A DNA stretch of 64,000 nt, from NCBI RefSeq assembly GCF_000014065.1, contig NC_008043.1, positions 304,001 through 368,000 of the forward strand, given 5' to 3'. The notes beneath the pieces are model-generated. The model worked only from the letters and a program-made list of their open reading frames with translations. It did no database searches and was not told where the DNA came from. This DNA is from Ruegeria sp. TM1040. GTDB taxonomy: Bacteria > Pseudomonadota > Alphaproteobacteria > Rhodobacterales > Rhodobacteraceae. A program made the position numbers and the translations under genes. Within the stretch, counting starts at the first letter, position 1, and every line of letters begins with the position of its first letter. Positions 1-7,181 of this stretch are shown here, in pieces.

Positions 1-633
1 GAATGGAACATCTGGCTTTCGATCGCTCTGCTCTTGGGGTTCCTGGTTTTGGGACCAGCAAAATGGCTGATGGCGTTCTTCATCACCTCAGTCGGGGACT
101 ACCTGTGGCACTTCATCCCGATGGGATACTGGACCGCAACCGAAGAACCAAATGTCGCCTGGCAGGGCGGTTGGACCATCTTCTATTGGGGGTGGTGGAT
201 CGCCTGGGCACCGCTGGTGGGCATGTTTATCGCGCGGATTTCCTATGGCCGCACCATCCGTGAGTTCATGGTTGGGGTGCTCTGCGTGCCGACCATTGCC
301 GTCTTCTTCTGGCTCTGCATCTTCGGCGGCACCGCGATCTGGCAAGAGATGCACATGGCCGGTGGACCAGCGGCTGAAGGCGGCGCAGGCATCATTGCGA
401 CCGTCCGCAATTGGGAGTTGCCTGGAGCGCTTTACGGCACCATTGCCAACATCGGCGAGACGTCCTGGATGGGTGACATGAGCTGGACCGCCTGGCCGAT
501 GTCGCTGCTGGCCAACCTCTCCATGTTTGAGCGTGGCGCGAAGGATCTTGTGGTCTTTATGGACGATCTGGAGAGTGTGGTTGGGTCGGGCCGCAAGCTC
601 ACGGCAAACGAGCTTCGCAAACGCATTCAGTGA
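1..633 (+). CDS. BCCT-family betaine/choline/carnitine transporter, 3' part, abnormal C-terminus
   Basis: The reading frame is open from base 1, so the start lies upstream. The protein carries the BCCT signature (GGWTIFYWGWW, about bases 163-195) followed by the family-typical ARISYGRTIREF segment and a TM9-like stretch ending in FGGTAIW. Family members import quaternary ammonium compounds such as glycine betaine, choline or DMSP. After WPMSLLANLSM (about base 525), where TM10 should continue into TM11-TM12, the sequence switches to a hydrophilic, charged tail of about 35 residues ending KLTANELRKRIQ. Roughly the last two to three membrane helices are therefore missing. I see no BCCT continuation in the other frames after base 525, which argues for deletion or recombination rather than a simple frameshift. 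Function is doubtful. Confidence 0.8.
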   Translation, partial: EWNIWLSIALLLGFLVLGPAKWLMAFFITSVGDYLWHFIPMGYWTATEEPNVAWQGGWTIFYWGWWIAWAPLVGMFIARISYGRTIREFMVGVLCVPTIAVFFWLCIFGGTAIWQEMHMAGGPAAEGGAGIIATVRNWELPGALYGTIANIGETSWMGDMSWTAWPMSLLANLSMFERGAKDLVVFMDDLESVVGSGRKLTANELRKRIQ

Positions 634-723
634 TCCTCCATGGGCCTTTTCGAGATCTTTCTGAGTGACCGTCGCATGCCCGTCCAAGCTCGATGATCTC
701 CCTCCCATAGAAAGGTGGCGTGC

Positions 724-2997
724 ATGTCGCCAAAACGATTGCCGATCAAACTCAAGGTCGCCCTGGTCATCTTCATCGTTTCAGGGGCGGCTTTCAGCGC
801 CTTCTTCTTTCTAAACTACCGTGACACCGTCTCCCGGATCCACACTCACACAGAGCAACTGCTGGAGAGGGATCACAAAACGCATGCGAGATACATCCAG
901 GACACTCTGACCACGATGCGTCAGGACGCCGAAACCCTTATCGGGTTCCCCCCCATTTCTGGGATTCTGCGCACGCGCCAATCCGATGAACTCACCGATC
1001 CCTTGGACGGGTCGTCCCTGCAGGATTGGCTTGTGCGTCTAGAGACATTGTTCAAAAGCGTGCTGACCAATCGGAGCGGCTATAGCCAGATCCGGCTTCT
1101 TTTGCCGGAGAACAATTGGTCCGAAATCGTTCGGGTGAACTTTGTTGCGGGTGAGGTCAGTCATGTTGACCCCACGGATTTGCAGCAGAAAGGTGATGAG
1201 CCCTACATCAGGCTGCTGCAAGCTGTTGAAACCGATGACTCGCTATTTTCAAACGTGACGCGCAACCGAGAAAAAGGGAGTGTCGTCGGCCCCCCGACAC
1301 TGCGCTCCATCAAGAGATTGGTGAATGACGACGGGGCCGTGATCGGCGCGGTGGTCATCAACGCGGTTCTTTCCGAACTTCTGTCCGTGCCGGAATACGA
1401 AGGAGAGCTGGGGCGGACCTACTACGTTATCCAAAACCATGTCGAACCCGCCTTCCCGCTTGCGACCGACGATCAGAGCTTTGTGCTCTCTCCCGAAGAA
1501 ACCCCACGGGTTCTCGACTTCAAGGTGGTTGCGCAACAATCTGTAGGTCAGCTGATCGATCTGGGCAGTGATGAAAACCTCTACCTCAGCTCCGTCCCTA
1601 TTTCCGACGCCCATGTGCCATTCGATTTCTTCATCGCCACCGACATTGATGCCGGGGCTCTCTTTCAACAGGCTCGGCACGAACTCTGGAGAAACTTCGC
1701 CCATGCCCTTGTGCTGACCCTTCTTGCCTCGGGGCTTGGATATGTCTTTGCAGCACGATTGCTGTCACCGCTCGAACACCTCATCGACGAGATCAAGAAA
1801 AGCGCGGGCCTGCGCGGCGATCAGGCCGGCTCCCTGTCGAAGGGCGGCGACGAAGTCACACTCATTGCCAATAACTTCAAACAGTTGACCAGCGATCTGG
1901 TGCGTGAAACACAGCGTTTGGATATGGTCCTGACCAATGTGGCCGAAGGCATCGTGACCCTGTTGCCAGACGGCACCATCGAAGACGCAAATCCTGCCTC
2001 CTGCAGGATCTTGGATGAAGACAGCGTGCATCTCACCGGGCGAAATCTCTTTGAAATGCTGGGTTTTGATGAGGAGCACGGAAAGGAAATCCTCTGCGAA
2101 ACCATTTCCGCTCGCGGGGATCAGCCTCCACAACAGCGCGAAATCTCTCTCAAGAAACAAGCGGGCGAACCCATCGTCATCAATCTCGTGATGCGGCATA
2201 CGTCCTATGCTGAGGGAAGCCGCTTTGTGGCCCTTATCCGCGATGTGACGGAGCGCGCGGCGGCAACCGCTAGGTCCGAAGCGCTGATTGCCGCCCTCAG
2301 GCGCTCCAATGCCGAACTCGATCAATTTGCCTATATAGCGTCTCACGATCTCAAGGCGCCATTGCGGGTGATCGAGAATGCCGTTTCCTGGCTCGAAGAA
2401 GATCTGCGCCCCCATCTGACCGACGACACTCGAGAGAGCATGGATCTGCTGCGTAACCGTGCCCGCCGCATGGAAGCCCTGCTCAGTGATCTGCTGAAAC
2501 ACTCGCGGATCGGGCGGGTTGCGGATTCGGTTGAAAAGGTGACAGGGGTCCAATTGTCAGAGAGCATCCTGGAACTCCTCGACGTCCCTGAAAATATCCG
2601 GATCGTGTTTTCGGACGACTTCTACCATTTGACTGTCCAGAAAATGCCCCTGGAAACGGTCCTCGTGAATCTGATCGGCAACAGTATTAAGCACCACGAT
2701 CGAGGTTCGGGCTATGTATCGATCGATGTCAAACATAGCGACGGATTCATGCGCTTTCGCGTCGAAGATGATGGCCCCGGGATCGAACCCGCCTATCACG
2801 ACCGGATTTTCGACATCTTCAGAACATTGCGCTCTCGCGACCAGCTAGAAAGCAGCGGAATGGGATTGGCGATTGTGAAGAAACATATCGAAGTGGTTGG
2901 AGGCAAAATCGATGTTCTCTCCGACGGCGAGCGTGGAACAGTGTTTGAATTCTCTTGGCCAGACGAAATCGTTCAGGAGGAGGACAAAGCAGCATGA
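724..2997 (+). CDS. Membrane-bound PAS sensor histidine kinase
   Basis: A 757-residue sensor kinase. A first membrane helix (about residues 12-31) is followed by a large extracytoplasmic sensor region, a second helix (about 324-346), a HAMP-like linker, a PAS domain (about 398-510), a HisKA domain with H-box SHDLKAPLR (phospho-acceptor His about 541), and an HATPase domain with N-box NLIGNSIKHH, G1 DDGPGI and G2 SGMGLAI. The H-box is of the kind found in phytochrome-like kinases. I chose ATG 724 because AAAGG at 711-715 lies 8 nt upstream; GTG 715 would overlap that site. No DNA-binding response regulator is adjacent. The next substantial gene is a REC-kinase hybrid, so the two may form a relay. 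The ligand is unknown. Confidence 0.88.
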   Translation: MSPKRLPIKLKVALVIFIVSGAAFSAFFFLNYRDTVSRIHTHTEQLLERDHKTHARYIQDTLTTMRQDAETLIGFPPISGILRTRQSDELTDPLDGSSLQDWLVRLETLFKSVLTNRSGYSQIRLLLPENNWSEIVRVNFVAGEVSHVDPTDLQQKGDEPYIRLLQAVETDDSLFSNVTRNREKGSVVGPPTLRSIKRLVNDDGAVIGAVVINAVLSELLSVPEYEGELGRTYYVIQNHVEPAFPLATDDQSFVLSPEETPRVLDFKVVAQQSVGQLIDLGSDENLYLSSVPISDAHVPFDFFIATDIDAGALFQQARHELWRNFAHALVLTLLASGLGYVFAARLLSPLEHLIDEIKKSAGLRGDQAGSLSKGGDEVTLIANNFKQLTSDLVRETQRLDMVLTNVAEGIVTLLPDGTIEDANPASCRILDEDSVHLTGRNLFEMLGFDEEHGKEILCETISARGDQPPQQREISLKKQAGEPIVINLVMRHTSYAEGSRFVALIRDVTERAAATARSEALIAALRRSNAELDQFAYIASHDLKAPLRVIENAVSWLEEDLRPHLTDDTRESMDLLRNRARRMEALLSDLLKHSRIGRVADSVEKVTGVQLSESILELLDVPENIRIVFSDDFYHLTVQKMPLETVLVNLIGNSIKHHDRGSGYVSIDVKHSDGFMRFRVEDDGPGIEPAYHDRIFDIFRTLRSRDQLESSGMGLAIVKKHIEVVGGKIDVLSDGERGTVFEFSWPDEIVQEEDKAA

Positions 2998-3149
2998 CGT
3001 CATTCCTATGCTCTTTCCCTTCTTCAAAAGAGGCGGAGACCCCACCAGTTTGCAACCTCGATATTGGGCCTCACCTGGGCACAAACACACCTCGCCTTTT
3101 CCTCATGGAGTTCACCGCCGCCGATGTTAGGAGTTTGAAATATGGATGA
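2994..3149 (+). CDS. Possible 51-residue small protein bridging the two kinase genes
   Basis: A 51-codon frame starts with an ATG that overlaps the stop of the upstream kinase (ATGA, 2994-2997) and ends 8 nt inside the next gene, which starts at 3142. A strong AGGAGGAGG sequence (about 2975-2983) sits 10-11 nt upstream. Against it: codon use is poor for this genome (many TCA, CTA, TCT, CCT codons), and the product has no recognisable domain. It may be a real small protein, a translational-coupling leader, or the relic of a deleted response regulator gene. Confidence 0.3.
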   Translation: MTSFLCSFPSSKEAETPPVCNLDIGPHLGTNTPRLFLMEFTAADVRSLKYG

Positions 3150-4299
3150 GAAGAAAATGTTGATCGTCGATGATGATGCGGGTGACCGCAAAATGATGCG
3201 ACGCCATCTGTCCAAGCTCTATCCGACAAATTCCATACTCGAAGCCGAAAGCGGCGAAACAGCGCGTTCATTTGTCGATGAAGAAGTCGAAGTCATCTTT
3301 CTGGATTATCAACTGCCCGACATATCCGGTATCGACTTGATGTCCAGCTTCTTTCGCCGTTGGCCGCATTGCGTGATTTTTATCATGACCGGTCAGGGGG
3401 ATGAAGAGATTGCAAAAAGCGCCATCCTGAGTGGTGCCGCTGACTATATTTCAAAATCAGCAATCACTCCTGGGGCGCTGCAAAGAATGATCGCAAATGG
3501 CCTTCAGGTGGCCCGGATGAAATGGCGTATCGAGGAACACCAGAAAGAACTCCAGCAGTTTTCGGATGTGCTCGTCCATGACCTGCGCGCGCCTATTCGG
3601 GCGATCAAATTCCTCAGCGATCAGATCCTTGAGGATTTTGCAGCCGGGGATATGGATGAAGTCACAAGAGAATTCGATTTGATGAAGAAGTCGGTCTCCA
3701 AGATGTCCGATTTGATCGAACGGCTTGCAAGTCACATCAACCCTCACAGCGAAGGCGCGCCGGAGATGATTGCGGCCGAGAGCCTTGTGGAGTCCGCTTG
3801 TCTGGCGATCTCGCAAGACATCGCCAATAGCGACGCGATCATTTCTACTGAGCACAATGACATAAGCGTTTCCTGCTTCCCTCCAGATATTTCTCAATTG
3901 CTTCAAAATCTTATCAGCAATTCGATAAAGTATCGCAGTAAGGAGCAGCCCCAAATCGACATCTCTGTCAAACAGCTTAGTTCTGGCGTTCAGTTTGCGA
4001 TTCAAGACAATGGGATCGGCGTGCCAGAAGAGTATCGCAAACGCATTTTTGAACCCTTCAAGAGGCTTCAAAGAAGCAGCGATCTGCCGGGAAGCGGGCT
4101 TGGCCTTGCGACCTGCGCAAAGATTGCAAAACGCCACGATGGTGAGATCTGGTGCGATCCAAATGTGAGTTCCGGCACCCTTATTCGATTTTCCTTGAAG
4201 CTACCGCCCCCAATGACCCTTCCGGATCAAGAAGATGACGAGGAAGAGACGGTTGTTCCAGCTGCATTTCGGGATACCCAAGCCCGGGCCCGTCACTGA
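3142..4299 (+). CDS. Hybrid response regulator receiver-histidine kinase
   Basis: A 385-residue cytoplasmic protein with an N-terminal receiver domain: acidic pocket VDDD at 9-12, phospho-acceptor Asp55 in FLDYQLPD, Thr83, Lys105. A HisKA domain follows with H-box VHDLRAPIR (His146), then an HATPase domain (NLISNSIKYRS about 257-267, DNGIGV about 289-294, GSGLGL about 317-322). No output domain is present. REC-kinases of this design usually act as relays whose kinase activity depends on phosphorylation of the receiver. The H-box resembles that of the upstream PAS kinase, so a common signalling branch is a reasonable inference. The start is supported by TTAGGAG just upstream. No membrane helix is seen. 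Confidence 0.87.
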   Translation: MDEKKMLIVDDDAGDRKMMRRHLSKLYPTNSILEAESGETARSFVDEEVEVIFLDYQLPDISGIDLMSSFFRRWPHCVIFIMTGQGDEEIAKSAILSGAADYISKSAITPGALQRMIANGLQVARMKWRIEEHQKELQQFSDVLVHDLRAPIRAIKFLSDQILEDFAAGDMDEVTREFDLMKKSVSKMSDLIERLASHINPHSEGAPEMIAAESLVESACLAISQDIANSDAIISTEHNDISVSCFPPDISQLLQNLISNSIKYRSKEQPQIDISVKQLSSGVQFAIQDNGIGVPEEYRKRIFEPFKRLQRSSDLPGSGLGLATCAKIAKRHDGEIWCDPNVSSGTLIRFSLKLPPPMTLPDQEDDEEETVVPAAFRDTQARARH

Positions 4300-4584
4300 C
4301 GCGCACCCATCGATGTGATGATAGCGCGCCCAGCGTAGGCGCGTTCGAGACAGATCTAGTCGCCAGAACTATTGGGTGGTCCCGTCTGAGCGACTTGCGA
4401 TGCCTTATCCCGCATCGACCTGTGGACACCGTCTTGCTCGAAGGCGCGAGACGCCCGGTGGAACAGACGTCCCCCTTAGGCCCAACGCCACGATGCATTC
4501 CAGCCACGCGATCCTCGCCATGGCGGATTGAACGTTCTCGAAGCACGAATAAGAGGGCAACGCTGCGCCTCTTTGGGGGCGCCG
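4300..4584. other. Intergenic stretch without a recognisable gene
   Basis: Short open frames occur on both strands, but none has a convincing ribosome binding site, codon use or similarity I recognise. The stretch lies between the REC-kinase gene and a truncated RidA gene and is probably decayed sequence of the same remodelled locus. Confidence 0.4.
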
Positions 4585-4811
4585 TCAGTCGACCGGATAG
4601 GCCGCTGTCACGATGATCTCCACCTTGAGCTCTGCCCGGGCGAGCTTTGCCTCGCCGCAGGCCCGCGCAGGGGCGTGGCCCTCGGGCACCCAGGCATCCC
4701 AGACCTCGTTCATCTCGGCAAAATCCGCCATATCCGCCAGCCAGACAATGGCCTGAAGCATCTGTTCACGCGAGGACCCCGCATCTCGCAACAAGGCGTC
4801 TACCCGGCTTA
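4585..4811 (-). pseudogene. RidA/YjgF (L-PSP) family protein, C-terminal fragment
   Basis: About 75 codons encode the C-terminal two thirds of a RidA-like protein ([13 protein letters not shown]..., then [13 protein letters not shown] and [20 protein letters not shown]). Family members of about 115 residues hydrolyse reactive enamines and imines from PLP enzymes. The N-terminal 40 or so residues and the start codon are missing. The frame breaks exactly at the end of the neighbouring insertion sequence (TA at 4810-4811). The sequence beyond the far side of that element does not restore a RidA N-terminus, so the gene was already rearranged or later lost its front half. It is presumably inactive. 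Confidence 0.72.
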
Positions 4812-4829
4812 GGTCATGTTGACAAATGG
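4812..4829 (+). repeat. Inverted repeat of the insertion sequence, transposase-distal end
   Basis: GGTCATGTTGACAAATGG matches 15 of 18 positions with the repeat at the other end of the element. It directly abuts TA (4810-4811) and the RidA fragment. Confidence 0.75.
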
Positions 4830-4861
4830 CGCACCCAAAGGCGAATTGACGTGATATCGAT

Positions 4862-5337
4862 GAAGCCGAGATAGTCGGAGGTTTGCCCCGCTGTGATCTC
4901 GGTCCTCATGGGCAGCCCTGCTGCATTGACGAGGAGATGGATCTTGGTCGAGAAGCCGCCACGCGAACGGCCAAAACCCTGTCGCGGAATCCCCCTTTTG
5001 CGCCCGCTGCCTGATGATGGGCGCGAACCACGGTGCTGTCGATCATTTGCAGTGCGTGCGGGACCACGCCGCTTTCGTTCAGGGCGTCCATGATCCGCTC
5101 CCAGAGCCCCGCCAGCGTCCAACGCCGGAACTGGCGGTAGACGCTTGACCACTTGCCGAACTCTTCCGGCAGATCGCGCCAGGGAGAGCCTGTGCGCGCG
5201 ATCTAGAAAACCCCATCAAGAACAAGGCGGTGGTTGGAAGGTTTCCGCCCGTTCGGGGCGCGGACTGTCCGGATGAAACGCCCAAAGAACGCCCATTCCT
5301 CGTCCGACATCAGGTCTCGTGCCAAGTTGGTCTCCAT
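4862..5337 (-). pseudogene. IS5/IS427-group transposase, interrupted and truncated
   Basis: Starting at ATG 5337 (METNLARDLMSDEEWAFF), the frame reads into typical IS427-group sequence but hits an in-frame TAG at 5203-5205 where the family has a Trp codon (VF-stop-IARTGSPWRDLP). After the stop the same frame continues through SVYRQFRRW and QMIDSTVVRAHHQAAGAKGG. At the run AAAAGGGGG the conserved sequence moves to the -1 frame (PRQGFGRSRGGFSTKIHLL), which fits the programmed -1 frameshift known in this group. It ends after [11 protein letters not shown], so the C-terminal part of the DDE domain is gone. No active transposase can be made. Confidence 0.8.
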
Positions 5338-5380
5338 CGCAGATACCAGCTTGAATCACGATCAGCGCGCCTTGTGAATC

Positions 5381-5398
5381 CCTTTTGTCAACACGTCC
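5381..5398 (-). repeat. Inverted repeat of the insertion sequence, transposase-proximal end
   Basis: On the minus strand this reads GGACGTGTTGACAAAAGG, about 45 bp upstream of the transposase ATG. TA follows at 5399-5400. Confidence 0.75.
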
Positions 5399-5399
5399 T

Positions 5400-5836
5400 A
5401 GCGGTTAAGCCTAAACCTGTGAACTCAGTTTTCAAAATTGAATGACCGCAACACGGAGGTGGGACTGATGGCCCGCCGCTTCTGTTTTGTGGGCCAGCGG
5501 GATTTGAACAAGCCAAACGCCCCTGGCCGTCAGGGAGAGGGTGCTGCCTTCCCCCTCGGGCAATCCGATTAGACCGGGCCGTGTCCTCGGCTACGCCTGC
5601 GGGCCGCACCAACCCGGTCGAATAGCATTGCCTCGCCCCCTCCCGCGTTCGCCGACCTTTGGACACATGGGGCAGATCAGCAGGAACCGGCGGGCTCAAA
5701 GACCGAACCTGCAAATCAGCCCTGATTTTCCAAAAGGAAGGTCAGATCAACGCAACAAGCCACACGGCAATAACATCGGACTGGGTCGGTTTATGACGCC
5801 TAGGTCAATTTCGTCTGACGTTCAACAGGGGGGAAG
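5400..5836. other. Unassigned block between the insertion sequence and tRNA-Arg
   Basis: No recognisable gene. The only frame with a good start signal is a 34-codon plus-strand frame at 5468-5572, with GGAGG 9 nt upstream of its ATG. The minus strand near 5480-5510 contains a TTCAAAT motif resembling a tRNA T-loop, but the T-stem does not pair and no acceptor partner is found within tRNA length. The block lies at the 3' side of a tRNA gene, a common integration site, but I see no integrase and no att duplication. Confidence 0.45.
5468..5572 (+). CDS. Possible 34-residue small ORF of unknown function
   Basis: ATG at 5468 is preceded by ACACGGAGG with 9 nt spacing, a good Shine-Dalgarno match. 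The product begins MARRFCFVGQRDLNKP and is basic, with no recognised family. It sits alone between an insertion sequence remnant and tRNA-Arg. Size and isolation make this weak; the ribosome site is the only positive evidence. Confidence 0.2.
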   Translation: MARRFCFVGQRDLNKPNAPGRQGEGAAFPLGQSD

Positions 5837-5913
5837 TGGCGGACCGAGGAGGATTCGAACCCCCGACCCCTTGATTCGTAGTCAAGTACTCTATCCAGCT
5901 GAGCTATCGGTCC
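5837..5913 (-). tRNA. tRNA-Arg (anticodon ACG)
   Basis: A 77-nt minus-strand cloverleaf. The acceptor GGACCGA pairs with TCGGTCC, followed by discriminator G and encoded CCA. D-stem GCTC/GAGT, anticodon stem CTTGA/TCAAG with loop CTACGAA (anticodon ACG, normally edited to ICG and reading CGU, CGC and CGA), and T-arm GGGGG-TTCGAAT-CCTCC. All invariant positions are present. Confidence 0.97.
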
Positions 5914-6012
5914 ACTGTGGCGCGGTGTATCGCTGCCATCGGGTGGGTGCAAGCACAAAATGACCTGCAAACGCCTATTCTGGAAAACTCCAAATTCGGC
6001 GCTCTGGTGAAA

Positions 6013-6050
6013 GGGGCGCCGCGCGGCTTCGACGTCCGCGCTTGCGCCCC
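6013..6050 (-). terminator. Hairpin after aglK, probable terminator of the agl operon
   Basis: GGGGCGC and GCGCGG pair with CCGCGC and GCGCCCC around a 9-nt loop, giving 13 base pairs with one internal mismatch. It lies 15 bp past the aglK stop. In the minus direction it is followed by only a short TTT, so it may be a weak intrinsic terminator. Confidence 0.5.
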
Positions 6051-6064
6051 TAACGATCCTGACC

Positions 6065-7162
6065 TCACCCCTCGCGATACAGAAGAGAATGCCCATTGTG
6101 AAAGAGGTGTACCTTCTTCGGATCCGCGTAGAGTCGCACTTGGCTTCCACGCAAACCTTTGTGAATACCAGACAATTTTGCAACAGGCGCATCTTGCCCG
6201 GCTTGCGCCTTGAAATAGAGCACCGTCACTTCACCAAGTGCTTCGACGATGTCGACCGTAGCGTCGATCATCGCGCCGCCCTCCCCCTCCTCAAAGAGAT
6301 CCTCTGGTCGCACGCCCACATTGACCTTGAGCCCCATGTCGCTCGTGCGGGTGGGCACGGTGGAGGCGACCTCTTCACCATTCTCCAGGCGAATGCGGGT
6401 CAGATCGCCCGTTGCGATGACCTCGCCCGGCAGCAGGTTCATCGCCGGAGAACCAATAAACTGGGCGACAAATTCGTTTTCGGGCCGCTCGTAGAGTTCG
6501 AGCGGCGTGCCCACCTGCGCGATCCCCTTATTGGCGAGCACAACGATGCGTGAAGCGAGCGTCATCGCCTCCACCTGGTCGTGGGTCACATAGATCATGG
6601 TGCTGTCCGGCATCGCTTCCTTGAGCTGCGCAATCTCGATCCGCGTCGCCACCCGCAGGGCCGCGTCCAGATTGGAGAGAGGCTCATCAAAGAGATAGAC
6701 CTTTGGATCGCGCACAATCGCCCGACCGATTGCCACCCGCTGCCGCTGCCCACCTGAAAGCGCCTTGGGCAGACGGTCGAGATAGTCCTCAAGCTGCAGG
6801 ATCTTGGCTGCTCGTGTGATCGCCTCCTCAATCTCGCTTGCGCTTTTACCTGCGATCTTGAGCGCAAAGCCCATGTTGTCGCGCACCGTCATATGTGGAT
6901 AGAGCGCGTAGCTCTGGAACACCATGGCGATGCCCCGCTGGGCGGGCGGGATGTCATTCATCACCGCGCCGTCGATTTCCAATGTCCCACCGGTTATGCG
7001 TTCCAGCCCCGCGATCATGCGCAGGAGCGTGGACTTGCCGCATCCCGACGGACCCACAAAGACAATCAACTCCCCCTGCTTGATGTCGAGATTGATGTCT
7101 CTCAGGACATTCACCGCGCCAGCGTAGGTTTTCTCTACCCCGGTCAGTTTCAAATTCGCCAT
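6065..7162 (-). CDS. aglK: Alpha-glucoside ABC transporter ATP-binding protein AglK
   Basis: A 365-residue MalK/UgpC-type ATPase that powers the AglEFG importer. Walker A GPSGCGKST (37-45), Q-loop in MVFQSYALYPHMT, signature LSGGQRQR, Walker B VYLFDEPLSNLD and switch His in YVTHDQVEAM. The C-terminal 120 residues form the TOBE/regulatory domain of the MalK family (VGVRPEDL motif). The start ATG at 7162 follows GGGAGGAGACC, an excellent ribosome site; an in-frame upstream extension has none. It is the last gene of aglE-aglF-aglG-aglA-aglK and lies 20 bp after aglA. Confidence 0.93.
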   Translation of the reverse strand: MANLKLTGVEKTYAGAVNVLRDINLDIKQGELIVFVGPSGCGKSTLLRMIAGLERITGGTLEIDGAVMNDIPPAQRGIAMVFQSYALYPHMTVRDNMGFALKIAGKSASEIEEAITRAAKILQLEDYLDRLPKALSGGQRQRVAIGRAIVRDPKVYLFDEPLSNLDAALRVATRIEIAQLKEAMPDSTMIYVTHDQVEAMTLASRIVVLANKGIAQVGTPLELYERPENEFVAQFIGSPAMNLLPGEVIATGDLTRIRLENGEEVASTVPTRTSDMGLKVNVGVRPEDLFEEGEGGAMIDATVDIVEALGEVTVLYFKAQAGQDAPVAKLSGIHKGLRGSQVRLYADPKKVHLFHNGHSLLYREG

Positions 7163-7181
7163 GGTCTCCTCCCAGAGAGTG

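Larger units (their letters stand above)
4812..5398 (-). mobile_element. Decayed IS5-family (IS427 group) insertion sequence
   Basis: The element is bounded by imperfect 18-bp inverted repeats, GGTCATGTTGACAAATGG at 4812-4829 and the complement of GGACGTGTTGACAAAAGG at 5381-5398, flanked on both sides by TA, the target duplication expected for this group. The transposase is on the minus strand. At 587 bp it is shorter than intact relatives (usually a little over 800 bp) because the 3' part of the transposase gene is missing, and the transposase also has a premature stop. It is likely immobile by itself. Confidence 0.8.

Noticed and set aside
5478-5515. tRNA-like TTCAAAT arm on the minus strand
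   Set aside because: T-stem has two mismatches and no matching acceptor strand lies within tRNA length.
5400-5913. Genomic island or prophage inserted at tRNA-Arg
   Set aside because: No integrase, no duplicated tRNA end and no phage genes are visible.
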